NCBI GenBank assembly: GCA_016900015.1
Contig: JACJJM010000018.1
Location: forward strand, 1-64,000
DNA from: Phocaeicola coprophilus
GTDB taxonomy: Bacteria > Bacteroidota > Bacteroidia > Bacteroidales > Bacteroidaceae
Reading direction: 5' to 3'
DNA length: 64,000 nucleotides
Made by a program: the position numbers and the translations under genes. The notes below the pieces were generated by a model. It was not told the origin of the DNA and did no database searches. It saw nothing but the letters and a program-made list of their open reading frames with translations. Shown in pieces: positions 1-7,891 of the stretch; position 1 is the first letter of the stretch; the number at the start of each line of letters is the position of its first letter.

Positions 1-135
1 CTCCCAGGGTGTCATGGCAACTCGCGGAAGTGCTTGGGAATGCTCCCAGGGTGTCATGGCAGTTCGCGGAAGCGCTTGGGAATGCTCCCAGGGTGTCATG
101 GCAGCTCGCGGAAGTGTTTGGGAATGCTCCCAGGG
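1..135. repeat. 42-bp tandem repeat, about 3.2 copies
   Basis: Copies begin at 1, 43 and 85, with a partial fourth at 127-135; each starts CTCCCAGGGTGTCATGGCA and ends TTGGGAATG. Copies differ at only a few positions. The array is cut by the left window edge, so the true copy number is unknown. Because 42 is a multiple of three, some frames stay open across it, which is not evidence of coding. TGGGA-ATGC-TCCCA makes a short dyad at each junction. Confidence 0.9.
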
Positions 136-255
136 AGCTTTTTTGCCGATGGCATGTCGGAGCGGATACTCCTTCGCGTTAAGAAGAAATGAAGAATGAA
201 GAGTGGATACAGTTTCATCCGCCTGGTAATTCTTCACTCTTCATTCATCATTCTT

Positions 256-627
256 TTACAGCTTGGCCAAGAACCGTTCGCGGTCTACGATGTAGCGCAC
301 GTGCGTGCCTTCGCCGATAAGTTTTCCACCTTCGTGTGCCGACACGTGAAACGTCAGTTTGCGGCCATCCACTTCCGTCAGCTCTGCCGTAGCTTCCACA
401 GCTGCGCCGAGGGGCGACGGCTTCACGTGGGTCGTGTCCATGCGGCTGCCCACCGTCGTGCTGCCTTCAGGCAGGTGAGGAGCCACGCATCGCATGGCTG
501 CATTTTCCATCAAGGCCACCATTGCCGGGGTGGCAAAAACATCCATGTCTCCCGAGCCGAGCGTAGCGGCCGTGTTGGCAGCAGACACCGTGGTGTGGCT
601 CGTATAAGTCAGTCCGATTTCTAACAT
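256..627 (-). CDS. Hotdog-fold thioesterase (fluoroacetyl-CoA thioesterase-like)
   Basis: This is a 123-residue cytoplasmic protein of the small hotdog-fold acyl-CoA thioesterase type. It resembles the FlK-like family by its length and by the segments ATPAMVALMENAA (helix with a catalytic-type Glu), TTVGSRMDTTHVKPSP and a C-terminal strand ending in VRYIVDRERF. The start at 627 (MLEIGLTYTS) is preferred over an in-frame ATG ten codons upstream, because it begins right before the conserved N-terminal strand. An AT-rich TAAATTTTTG stretch just upstream of it could be a promoter -7 box with a very short leader. The gene is transcribed away from the riboswitch region. Family members hydrolyse short or unusual acyl-CoA esters; the substrate here cannot be told. 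Confidence 0.8.
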   Translation of the reverse strand: MLEIGLTYTSHTTVSAANTAATLGSGDMDVFATPAMVALMENAAMRCVAPHLPEGSTTVGSRMDTTHVKPSPLGAAVEATAELTEVDGRKLTFHVSAHEGGKLIGEGTHVRYIVDRERFLAKL

Positions 628-673
628 AATGCAAAAATTTAGGGTTTGTAGGCGCAAATATACGGATAAAAGC

Positions 674-704
674 TTTGGCAGTTAGAAAATAACCCCTACT
701 TTTG
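674..704 (+). promoter_or_regulatory. Promoter of the cobalamin riboswitch transcript
   Basis: TTTG at 674-677 and TACTTTTG at 697-704 are separated by 19 bases, an exact match to the Bacteroidetes consensus TTTG-N19-TAnnTTTG. Transcription should start at about 710-712, just before the riboswitch. Confidence 0.75.
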
Positions 705-708
705 TCGT

Positions 709-880
709 GCATAGGTTCGCGAAGCCTTTTCGGATGAGCGATTAAAAGGGAATCAGGTGAGAGTCCTGAACAGTCCCGCTGCTGTAAGTTTACATCCACC
801 GCAGATGCAAATCCTTTTGCCACTGGCCACCGTGCCGGGAAGGCGCATCTGGGGAAACAAGTCAGAAGACCTGCCCGTGC
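709..880 (+). promoter_or_regulatory. Cobalamin (B12) riboswitch
   Basis: The conserved core is readable in order: AAAAGGGAA followed by GGTGAGAGTCC at about 745-766, the CCCGCTGCTGTAAGT block at 775-789, GCCACTGG at 819-826, GGGAAGGCG at 837-845, and AAGTCAGAAGACCTGCC at 859-875. An upstream AGGT and the closing ACCT can pair. Together these are the diagnostic blocks of the adenosyl/methylcobalamin aptamer. A CCTC-TC-GAGG hairpin follows at 897-906 directly before an ATG at 913, a plausible translational expression platform. No btuB, cob or other B12-related gene follows on this strand. Confidence 0.9.
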
Positions 881-912
881 TTGTACACCGAATCCACCTC
901 TCGAGGAAAGGG

Positions 913-1065
913 ATGGAGCACAAGAAAAGATTTAGGAACATCATTTTTTTGAGGACAAATCTCCCTTGGCGGCCAGCCAAGTCTGGGCGTTTTGTATATG
1001 CGGGTGAAGTGTACACGTGTATGAATGAGTGGCAGAACTGTATTTCTGTCCATGTGTTCTCGTGA
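913..1065 (+). CDS. Candidate 50-residue ORF after the riboswitch
   Basis: The ORF starts at an ATG directly after the hairpin that closes the cobalamin riboswitch, with a purine-rich AGGAAAGGG just upstream. It begins MEHKKRFRNIIF, a basic start then hydrophobic residues, as in the first residues of an export signal, but the rest (with WRPAKSGRFVY) is not recognisable and has no clear signal cleavage site. A CTTGGC/GCCAAG hairpin lies inside it at 965-981. It could be a real riboswitch-controlled small protein, the remnant of a deleted TonB-dependent receptor gene, or chance. The transcript is closed by the terminator at 1122-1156. Confidence 0.3.
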   Translation: MEHKKRFRNIIFLRTNLPWRPAKSGRFVYAGEVYTCMNEWQNCISVHVFS

Positions 1066-1121
1066 CTGATTAGTTTAAGATTATAATAGATTGAATAAAC
1101 TCTGCCAAGTTTATCCAGGGT

Positions 1122-1156
1122 GTCCGGCCGAAGTGATTCGTCCGGACATTTTTTTT
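1122..1156 (+). terminator. Rho-independent terminator of the riboswitch transcript
   Basis: GTCCGG (1122-1127) pairs with CCGGAC (1142-1147), an inner CGAA pairs with TTCG, and eight T follow at 1149-1156. It ends a transcript of about 440 nt that starts at the riboswitch promoter and contains no recognised gene. A smaller ATAAACT/AGTTTAT hairpin sits just before it at 1095-1114. Confidence 0.8.
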
Positions 1157-1478
1157 GTGCATATCCTGTGCGTCCGGAAACTTATAAGACTACCGTTTTT
1201 TTGTACTTGTCACCTTATTGTCACCCGGTTGGCTGTGGACGTGTCGCAGGAAATGCATTGGCTTGCAGAAAAGATGGCAGGCGTGCCTGAATAGTTTTGG
1301 AAAATAAAAATCAGCGTTTTGCATCTGGAAGAAGAAAGGACACTTTCCGCCTTTTTGGATGAAAAGAAGCAATGTTTCTTCTTCTTTCTTCCTGCGTACT
1401 AGCATTCATATTTAAGAAAATAGAAATGTGGAGCTTCACATTTTTAAGTTCTTGGAATTTTACTATCCGGAATGCTTG

Positions 1479-1588
1479 CTTGCCAAGGATGGCATGGAGG
1501 GCGGTCAGGGACGCTATAGAGGGTAGCCGACCACGGAAAGGAGGGTAGGCGAGAGCGGAAAGGAGGGCGTGGTCGGGCCGAAAGGAAG
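1479..1588. repeat. 22-bp modular intergenic element, copy A
   Basis: Five consecutive 22-bp units start at 1479, 1501, 1523, 1545 and 1567. Most end in a purine block of the type GAAAGGAGG or AGAGG; the variable left halves include GTAGCCGACCA and GTAGGCGAGAG. The third unit's CCGACCACG is repeated in inverse form as CGTGGTCGG in the last unit. A nearly identical arrangement is copy B at 11541-11650. A 22-bp period rules out coding. Confidence 0.75.
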
Positions 1589-1618
1589 CCCCGCAAACCG
1601 CCTCTAATGTCGAGGCTA

Positions 1619-1666
1619 TGTCAAAATAGACCTTGTCGGGACGCATTTCCCGATTTTGACACATTT
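1619..1666. terminator. Terminator-like hairpin
   Basis: TGTCAAAAT (1619-1627) pairs with ATTTTGACA (1653-1661), with an inner CGGGA/TCCCG pairing, followed by CATTTTTATT. No gene on the plus strand ends here, so it may be a structured element rather than a working terminator. Confidence 0.4.
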
Positions 1667-1713
1667 TTATTAAAGAAACATCCGACGGCTTCCTTCACAA
1701 TTTGAAGTGCTGG

Positions 1714-1998
1714 CACGGCTTTCATTTAAAACAATATTGAGAGAGGCGGCGGAGCCGTCCAACTATGCTTAACTGCGGGTGAGCAAGGCGAACCTGCAGT
1801 ACACAACCATCCATAAAGACGGCCTCGGAGAGGTCGAACTCCGGCAAGGGTTGGACCTCTTCGAGGCCCTTTTTGCTGTGGGCGGTGCAGTCCGAAGGCT
1901 CACAGCGTTCACCCTCGGTTAAGCATAGTTGGACGGCTTCGCCACCCTCTCCAATCATGTTTGGTACCTCGACATTGCTACTTTAATGAAAGAACCGT
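1714..1998. repeat. 285-bp nested-palindrome element flanked by 10-bp direct repeats
   Basis: GAAGTGCTGG occurs at 1704-1713 and again at 1999-2008, bracketing a segment with three nested inverted repeats. The outer imperfect ends read ACGG-CTTTCATT on the left and its complement on the right. A 26-nt middle pair (1748-1773 and 1918-1943) has one mismatch. An inner 15-nt pair (1821-1835 and 1854-1868) has one mismatch and is followed by TTTTT. This resembles a miniature inverted-repeat transposable element with a target duplication, but could be a structured RNA or a bidirectional terminator. It contains no credible gene. Confidence 0.5.
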
Positions 1999-2053
1999 GA
2001 AGTGCTGGTGAAAAAGCTGCGGAGGAAACGGTGCCTGATGGATTTTTTTTGAA

Positions 2054-2061
2054 TACATTTG
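2054..2061 (+). promoter_or_regulatory. -7 box of the double sensor kinase operon
   Basis: TACATTTG matches TAnnTTTG exactly and lies 32 bases before the start codon. No clear TTTG -33 box is visible, so this may be a regulated promoter. Confidence 0.45.
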
Positions 2062-2092
2062 CCAGAAAGAACTGTTTTAACTCCAACCGGCC

Positions 2093-5000
2093 ATGAAGTC
2101 ATCCGTTTTGCTATTCTTGTTGCCGCTGTGGCTTGCTTCTGTGCTCTTTTCCTGCCGCCAGATGCCGGGCCGGAGCGAGGCTGTGCTTGCCGACTCGCTG
2201 AACCGGATGTCATACCGCTATCACTATCGTGACCTTGACTCCACCCGCCTCTATGCCGAACGGGCCTTGGATGCTGCTGCCGGGAAGCCGACAGCTACGG
2301 CTGAGGCTTATAACAACTTGGCTTTCTATGCTTTCATGCGGATGGACTTCGGGCATTCGAAGGCTTGCCTGGAGAAGGTGTATGCCACATGCCGCAATGA
2401 GCTTGAATTGCTCGTAGCCGACGTGGGCATGATGAAGATTTGCCAGCGTACATCGGCCAATAAGGATTTTTACGACTACCGCAACAGTGCCCTGCGCCGC
2501 ATGGAGCGCATTGACGAGGAGCAGACGGCACTCAGCCGGCAGGAGCGCATGCGCCTGCTCTTCGCCCGCTCGGAGTTTCACATCGTGTCGAGCATCTATT
2601 TTTTCTATCTCCAGCAATTACCCCAGTCGCAGGAGGAAATCGAGCAGGCACGCCGGTTGCCGCTATGGTACGACACCGGGCAGTGGCTCTACTATCTCTA
2701 CATGAAAGGTTCCGGCGGACTCTGCACCGGTCCTGATGCCGATGCGGTCGCCGTCGAGGAGTTTGACTACCTGTCGCGCTGCCTGTCTGACGGCGTGGGC
2801 TATGTCTATTTTGAGGCCAACTGCTTGCAGGCTTTCGCCGAATCGCTTTCCGACACGCGCCGGAAGGACGTGCTCCGTCGGGAACGGCCCGCCTTGTGGA
2901 AGTTGCTCAATGCGGAGAACGTGCCTGATTCGTTGTTGCCCGTCAGCCTGGCACACCAAGCACTGACGCTTTTCCGCTCTTACGGCGACATCTACCAGAT
3001 AGCCGGAGCTTATCGCACGCTGGGCACTTGCCTCATCCGTCGCGGACATTATGCGGAGGCTGTCGACACGCTCCAGCGTGCACTCGACTATGTGTCGTTT
3101 CACCACTATCACTACTATGCCTGCACGGATTCGGTCCACCGCCTTTTGGCCTGTCCCCGTGCAGACAGCATCCCGCTCGAGCTGTGTTGGATGAACAGTC
3201 GCGAGGTGCAGACCGTCCCCGAGTGGATTGCCCGCATCCGCGAACAGCTCAGCATCGCCTACGCAGGCTTGGGGATGAAGGCCGAGTCGGACTACAACCG
3301 CAATGTCTACCTGGACATCCTGGACATCACCCGTCAGGACAAGGAGCTGGAGAGCCGCTACGAACGCCTGGAACGCGAGTCGGCGCAGCTCGATGTGTGG
3401 CTGGCTGTGGTGGTCGGCGGCGTGTTGCTGGTCAGTGTCGTGTTTGTCGTGCTCAATCGCCGCTGGAGGCGCAACAATGCGCTTCATGTCGAGAAGCTGA
3501 AGCTGGCATTGGCTTTCTGCCGCAAGTTGTTGGCTGCCGTGCCCCAGACCGGGGTGGACGAGGCTGATGTGCCGGCTTGTCTGCTTGACACGGTGCAGGC
3601 CGATGCCGAGCGGTTGTTCGGTTGCCGGCTGGTTCTCGCAGGGACGGGGGAGGAGGCTGACTTGAAACCCGACCGCAAGCTGTCGGAAGACGGGCGTGCC
3701 CTGCTCGACGCCATTCGTCCCTATTGGCAACATGCTGTGCGCAATGCCCGCTATTTCGCCATGCTGGGCGGTGAATACAGGCAGTTGGAGAAGGAAAAGT
3801 ATGTCTACGAGCAGCATATCATCGACAACAAGCGGCAAAACGTCGTCAAGAAAGCCTGTGTGTCCATCGTCACGGGCATTGTCCCGTATATCGACCGCAT
3901 CATCAACGAGGTGCATAAGCTCTTGACACTGGGCTATCTGGAACGCTCTGACGTCAAGTGCGGGAAGTATCGCTACATTGACGAGCTGGTGACCCGCATC
4001 AATGAGTACAACGAGATACTGGCATTGTGGATTAAGATGCGGCAGGGCACGCTGAGCCTGAATGTCGAGACTTTCGCCCTCGAAGAACTTTTTGTCATTC
4101 TGGCCAAGGGGCGCAAGGCCTTCGACGCGAAGCATCAGACGCTTGACGTCTGTCCGACCACGGCTTGGGTGAAAGCAGACAAGGCGTTGACGTTGTTCAT
4201 GATTAATACGTTGATGGAGAATGCCCGTAAATACACGCCTGAGGGCGGACGGGTGGAAGTGAAGGCGGTGGAGACAGACGCATACGTGGAGATTTCCGTG
4301 ACGGACAATGGCCGGGGGCTGTCGGAAGCGGATGTCGACCGCATCGTCAATGAGAAGGTCTATGACCCGGCCACCATCGGCCTTGACGGTACGGATGCAG
4401 ACGAGGAGTTGCGGCGTAACAAAGGGAGCGGCTTCGGACTGATGAATTGCAAGGGCATCATAGAGAAATACCGGAAGACAAACGAACTGTTCCGTGTCTG
4501 CCTCTTTGCTGTGGAAAGCCGTCCGGGGAAGGGTAGCCGTTTTTATTTCCGCTTGCCGTGCGGGCTGCGTCGGGGGCTGGTATGCCTGCTTTGCGTGCTG
4601 GGTTTGTGTCTGGCCGGAGGTTGCACTCCGTCGTCAGCCGAGGCAGAGCCGGAGTCAGAGGACGCGGCTTTGTCATACTATGATGCGCATCTGGAGCTTG
4701 CTGCGGCTTATGCCGATTCGGCCTATTATGCCAATGTCTATCGGGAACATCGCTTGGCGTTGGCCTATGCCGACTCCGTCGTCTGCTATCTGAACAGGCA
4801 TTATGCTGAGAAAGCTTCCCGTCCGGATGTGTTCATGTCGCTTCGCGGTGCAGGTGACGCCGCGGAGATTTTTTGGTGGAATGAGCGTTTCGACACGGAC
4901 TACCATGTCATCCTCGATGTGCGCAATGAAGCCGCCGTGGCCGCACTTGCCGTGAAGGACTGGGATACGTACCAGTATAACAACACGGCCTATACCTATT

Positions 5001-6400
5001 TATATAAGTTGCTTAGCCGTGACACTTCGCTGGAGAAGTACTGTGTGAAGATGGAGCATTCGTCGGCCAATCGCGTGGTGAGCATCATCCTGTGCGTTGC
5101 CTTGCTGCTGGTCTTTCTGGTGGGGTATTACTGGCTGTATTTCCGTCATCGTATGCTCTATCGTTTCAATCTGGAACAGATGTTGCAGGTCAGCCAGCAG
5201 ATGTTGCGTACGTCCATGAACAGCATGGAGGCCGGCGATGACTGGCAGACGGTCTGGAAGAACTTGTTGCGCGAGGCGTTTGCCGACATGAACGACTGGC
5301 TTCCCATGCACACGTGGGGGCTTACGGTCTTCCGGGAGGAGAAGCACCGCATGGAACCGGTGTTCTATCCGTTCCTTCCGGCTTATACCAACTTGTCGCA
5401 TTGGGTGGATGAGTGTTTTGCTACGCGCGTTAGCCTGTCTTCTGATGATGGATGTGTCGGTTGTTTCCCGCTCTACACAGAGGATGAAGCACAGTGTCTG
5501 GGGGTGTTTGTCGTGCAGGCAGAGCGCAAATTGCGCCCGGAGGAAACCTTGCTCTTGGAACTTATGGCCCGCTATGTCAGCATCCTGTTGATGAACAATA
5601 CCATCCGTGTCGGACAGACGTTCCGTGACTTGGAGTTGATGCACGATGACAAGGCCCGTGCACGTCGGGAAGAAGCGACCTTGCACATCCAGAACATGGT
5701 GTTGGACAACTGTCTCTCCACCATCAAGCACGAGACGCTCTACTACCCGAATCGAATCAAGCAGATAGCCGACCGTTTGTTGGGAGGACTGCCTTACGAG
5801 GAGGAAGTCCGTCAGGTGAAGGCGATGGAAGAGTTGGTCAGCTATTATAAAGATGTGTTCACCTTGTTAAGTTCCTGCGCGGTGCGTCAGTTGGAGGACG
5901 TGACGTTTCGACGTCAGTCAGTGGCCGTGTCGGAACTTGTGGCTTGGGCTGTAAAATATGTGAAGCGCAAGAATAAGAAGTCGTCTTTCGTGTTAGATTT
6001 GCAAGTTCAAGCATGTGATGCAAGGTTGACAGGCGACAAAGTCTTGTTGGCATTCCTTATGGAAAATCTGTTGGAGGCAGCCTATGCTGTTCCGGAAGAG
6101 GGGCGGCTCTGTCTGCAAGTGGAGGAGGACGAAGCCTTCATCCGCTTTAGCTTTATAGACGAGCGGCGTTCGCTTTCGCAAGAAGAGCTGAACGAATTGT
6201 TCTATCCCAGTCTGGAGCGCATGAAAGGCAGCGACGGCCGGTTGGCAGGTACTGAATATCTGGTGTGCAAGCAAATCATCCGCGAGCACGATGAATACAC
6301 AGGCAGGCGCGGTTGCCGGATTAATGCTGGGCCTGCACCTGGAGGCGGATTCACGGTGTGGTTCACGCTCCCGTGTGTTTCCAAGAGAGAAAGAGTGTGA
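2093..6400 (+). CDS. Giant double-module sensor histidine kinase lipoprotein (DUF5112/DUF5113 type)
   Basis: The 1435-residue envelope sensor starts with a lipoprotein-type signal (lipobox ending at Cys21). TPR-like helices fill about 30-420 and a membrane segment lies at about 434-456. The first kinase module (about 570-820) has an intact ATP site: N box INTLMENARKYT near 702-714, DNGRG near 739, GSGFGL near 779 and a last GKG box. Its dimerisation helix has no phospho-acceptor His. A second unit follows: a hydrophobic stretch with internal lipobox LAGGC near 844, a periplasmic-type segment, a membrane helix near 995-1018, a GAF-like region, an H box KHETLYYPNRI near 1222, and an ATPase-like end with lost N and G boxes. 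The likely partner is the next gene's regulator. The signal is unknown. The DUF names are from memory of Bacteroides proteins with this layout. Confidence 0.8.
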   Translation: MKSSVLLFLLPLWLASVLFSCRQMPGRSEAVLADSLNRMSYRYHYRDLDSTRLYAERALDAAAGKPTATAEAYNNLAFYAFMRMDFGHSKACLEKVYATCRNELELLVADVGMMKICQRTSANKDFYDYRNSALRRMERIDEEQTALSRQERMRLLFARSEFHIVSSIYFFYLQQLPQSQEEIEQARRLPLWYDTGQWLYYLYMKGSGGLCTGPDADAVAVEEFDYLSRCLSDGVGYVYFEANCLQAFAESLSDTRRKDVLRRERPALWKLLNAENVPDSLLPVSLAHQALTLFRSYGDIYQIAGAYRTLGTCLIRRGHYAEAVDTLQRALDYVSFHHYHYYACTDSVHRLLACPRADSIPLELCWMNSREVQTVPEWIARIREQLSIAYAGLGMKAESDYNRNVYLDILDITRQDKELESRYERLERESAQLDVWLAVVVGGVLLVSVVFVVLNRRWRRNNALHVEKLKLALAFCRKLLAAVPQTGVDEADVPACLLDTVQADAERLFGCRLVLAGTGEEADLKPDRKLSEDGRALLDAIRPYWQHAVRNARYFAMLGGEYRQLEKEKYVYEQHIIDNKRQNVVKKACVSIVTGIVPYIDRIINEVHKLLTLGYLERSDVKCGKYRYIDELVTRINEYNEILALWIKMRQGTLSLNVETFALEELFVILAKGRKAFDAKHQTLDVCPTTAWVKADKALTLFMINTLMENARKYTPEGGRVEVKAVETDAYVEISVTDNGRGLSEADVDRIVNEKVYDPATIGLDGTDADEELRRNKGSGFGLMNCKGIIEKYRKTNELFRVCLFAVESRPGKGSRFYFRLPCGLRRGLVCLLCVLGLCLAGGCTPSSAEAEPESEDAALSYYDAHLELAAAYADSAYYANVYREHRLALAYADSVVCYLNRHYAEKASRPDVFMSLRGAGDAAEIFWWNERFDTDYHVILDVRNEAAVAALAVKDWDTYQYNNTAYTYLYKLLSRDTSLEKYCVKMEHSSANRVVSIILCVALLLVFLVGYYWLYFRHRMLYRFNLEQMLQVSQQMLRTSMNSMEAGDDWQTVWKNLLREAFADMNDWLPMHTWGLTVFREEKHRMEPVFYPFLPAYTNLSHWVDECFATRVSLSSDDGCVGCFPLYTEDEAQCLGVFVVQAERKLRPEETLLLELMARYVSILLMNNTIRVGQTFRDLELMHDDKARARREEATLHIQNMVLDNCLSTIKHETLYYPNRIKQIADRLLGGLPYEEEVRQVKAMEELVSYYKDVFTLLSSCAVRQLEDVTFRRQSVAVSELVAWAVKYVKRKNKKSSFVLDLQVQACDARLTGDKVLLAFLMENLLEAAYAVPEEGRLCLQVEEDEAFIRFSFIDERRSLSQEELNELFYPSLERMKGSDGRLAGTEYLVCKQIIREHDEYTGRRGCRINAGPAPGGGFTVWFTLPCVSKRERV

Positions 6401-6423
6401 GACATAGCATAAAAAGAAAAGCA

Positions 6424-7149
6424 ATGGACAAGAAGTTTAAAGTAGTCATCGTCGAAGATGTAAAGTTAGAGTTGAAAGGCACGGAAGAAATCTTTCGCAA
6501 TGAGATACCCGATGCCGAAGTGATAGGCACAGCTATGACTGAGCCTGATTTCTGGGCATTGATGGAGCAGGGCTTGCCTGACATGGTGCTGCTCGACTTA
6601 GGGTTGGGAGGCTCTACGACTGTCGGAGTTGACATCTGTAAGAATATCCGCAAGCGTTATCCTTCTGTGCGGGTATTGATTTTTACCGGTGAGATTCTGA
6701 ATGAGAAGCTGTGGGTCGATGCCCTTGATGCCGGAGCCAGCGGCATCGTCCTCAAGACCGGTGAACTGCTCACCCGAACAGAAGTGCAGGGGGTCATGGA
6801 AGGAAAGCAGTGGGTGTTCAATCAGCCTATCTTGGAAAAGATAGTGGCGCGTTTTCGCCAATCCGTACTGGCTGAGGCGAAACGTCAGCAGTCTGTCATC
6901 GACTATGACATTGACGAGTATGACGAACGCCTGTTGCGCCATCTGGCTTTGGGTTATACGAAGGAAATGATTACGAACCTGAAAGGTATGCCCTTTGGTG
7001 TGAAGTCGCTGGAGAAACGGCAAAACGATTTGGTGAACCGTCTGTTTGCTTCGGATGAACGGACGGGGGTGAATGCCGTGCGCCTGGTGGTACGTGCACT
7101 GGAATTGGGCATCCTCAACCTGAACGAATTAGAAGCCGATGAAGAATAG
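6424..7149 (+). CDS. Response regulator with LuxR-like C-terminal domain
   Basis: A 241-residue cytoplasmic regulator. The receiver domain (1-125) is complete: acidic pair in VVIVEDVK, phospho-acceptor Asp in MVLLDLGLGG, the Thr of LIFTGE and the Lys of GIVLKTGE. The C-terminal part (about 165-235) has a helix-turn-helix-like region with GYTKEMITNL and SLEKRQNDLVNRLF, similar to but divergent from LuxR/NarL output domains. The start at 6424 is chosen because it gives the usual receiver N-terminus; the longer reading would overlap the sensor gene. It lies 23 bp after the sensor gene and overlaps the next gene by 11 bp, so the three are one operon. It is probably phosphorylated by the preceding kinase; the target genes are unknown. 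Confidence 0.85.
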   Translation: MDKKFKVVIVEDVKLELKGTEEIFRNEIPDAEVIGTAMTEPDFWALMEQGLPDMVLLDLGLGGSTTVGVDICKNIRKRYPSVRVLIFTGEILNEKLWVDALDAGASGIVLKTGELLTRTEVQGVMEGKQWVFNQPILEKIVARFRQSVLAEAKRQQSVIDYDIDEYDERLLRHLALGYTKEMITNLKGMPFGVKSLEKRQNDLVNRLFASDERTGVNAVRLVVRALELGILNLNELEADEE

Positions 7150-7870
7150 GCATTGGGATTGCAGCCGTGCGACGTTGGGCGTGATGATGGCTGGTGTCCT
7201 GTTGGTGATAGGGTCGTGGGCCGGCAGCCTGCAAGAATTGCCTGTGCGGAACATGTTAAGTCCGGAGGGCATACGGTGGTTTTTGCAAAGCTTGTTGCCC
7301 AACGCGGAGGCATCGCCGTGGCTCACACTGTTTGTCTTGGTCCTCGGGTTGGGAGTGTTGCGTGAGTCGGGATTGGTGCAGGCCATCTGTCAGGCTTTGG
7401 CTTTCAGACAACCGGGAGTGGGGCGATTGTCCCGCAAACGTCGGCAAGCTTTGGTACTGGCCCTCGCTTTTGAAGTGCTGTATGTGGTGTCGCTTTGTAT
7501 AGGGACATTTTCCCGCCATGAAATTCTGCTGGGTGTCACCGGCACGTTGGAACGTTCGCCTTTTCTTGCAGGATGGCCTTTATTGGCATCTGTGGGGCTG
7601 ATGTTGCCAGGAAGCATCTATGGGTTGGCTTCAGACAAGTTTCGCGGATTGCTGGATTTGCTGCGAAGTCTTTCAGCTCTTTTTGTGCCGATGGCAGGCT
7701 TCTTTGTTTATCTCTTTTGTGTGTCGCAGTTGCTGGGCATGTTCTGTTATGCAGGTTTTGACACGTGGTGGGGAGTGCGGATGGATATACTTGCCCCTTT
7801 GTTCTACTATGTCCCGTTCTTCGTTTGCCTTGTGTTTTCATATAGTAGCGACGCACCTGCCGGAAAGTAA
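7139..7870 (+). CDS. Polytopic membrane protein of the sensor operon
   Basis: A 243-residue protein with about six hydrophobic segments (roughly 12-30, 61-77, 103-122, 143-165, 173-200 and 217-236). I do not recognise it firmly. The N-terminal segment with SPEGIRWFL and the following LGLGVLRESGLV recall the start of AbgT-family transporters, which are about twice this length, so it would be a half-size or very divergent relative. It overlaps the response regulator gene by 11 bp, so it is translationally coupled to the two-component system and may be its transporter partner or signalling accessory. Its stop codon lies within the terminator hairpin shared with the convergent dedA-like gene. Confidence 0.7.
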   Translation: MKNRHWDCSRATLGVMMAGVLLVIGSWAGSLQELPVRNMLSPEGIRWFLQSLLPNAEASPWLTLFVLVLGLGVLRESGLVQAICQALAFRQPGVGRLSRKRRQALVLALAFEVLYVVSLCIGTFSRHEILLGVTGTLERSPFLAGWPLLASVGLMLPGSIYGLASDKFRGLLDLLRSLSALFVPMAGFFVYLFCVSQLLGMFCYAGFDTWWGVRMDILAPLFYYVPFFVCLVFSYSSDAPAGK

Positions 7871-7884
7871 GCGGCAGGTGCGTC
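7850..7884. terminator. Bidirectional terminator hairpin
   Basis: GACGCACCTGCCG (7850-7862) is perfectly complementary to 7872-7884 with a 9-nt loop. It lies between two convergent genes and includes the stop codon of the plus-strand gene. No long T run is visible. Confidence 0.7.
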
Positions 7885-7891
7885 GGGGCTG

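Noticed and set aside
14-199. ORF made of repeated 14-residue units in the 42-bp array
   Set aside because: Any array with a period divisible by three stays open by itself; there is no start context or downstream domain.
757-912. Extension of the 50-codon ORF upstream into the riboswitch
   Set aside because: It would run through the conserved aptamer core, whose sequence is set by RNA structure; only the ATG at 913 has a sensible context.
1722-1958. Minus-strand ORF inside the nested-palindrome element
   Set aside because: It is a by-product of the inverted repeats and matches no protein pattern.
2663-4135. Long antisense ORF of 490 codons over the sensor kinase gene
   Set aside because: It has no recognisable domain and overlaps a well-supported gene in the opposite strand; long antisense frames are common in GC-rich coding DNA.
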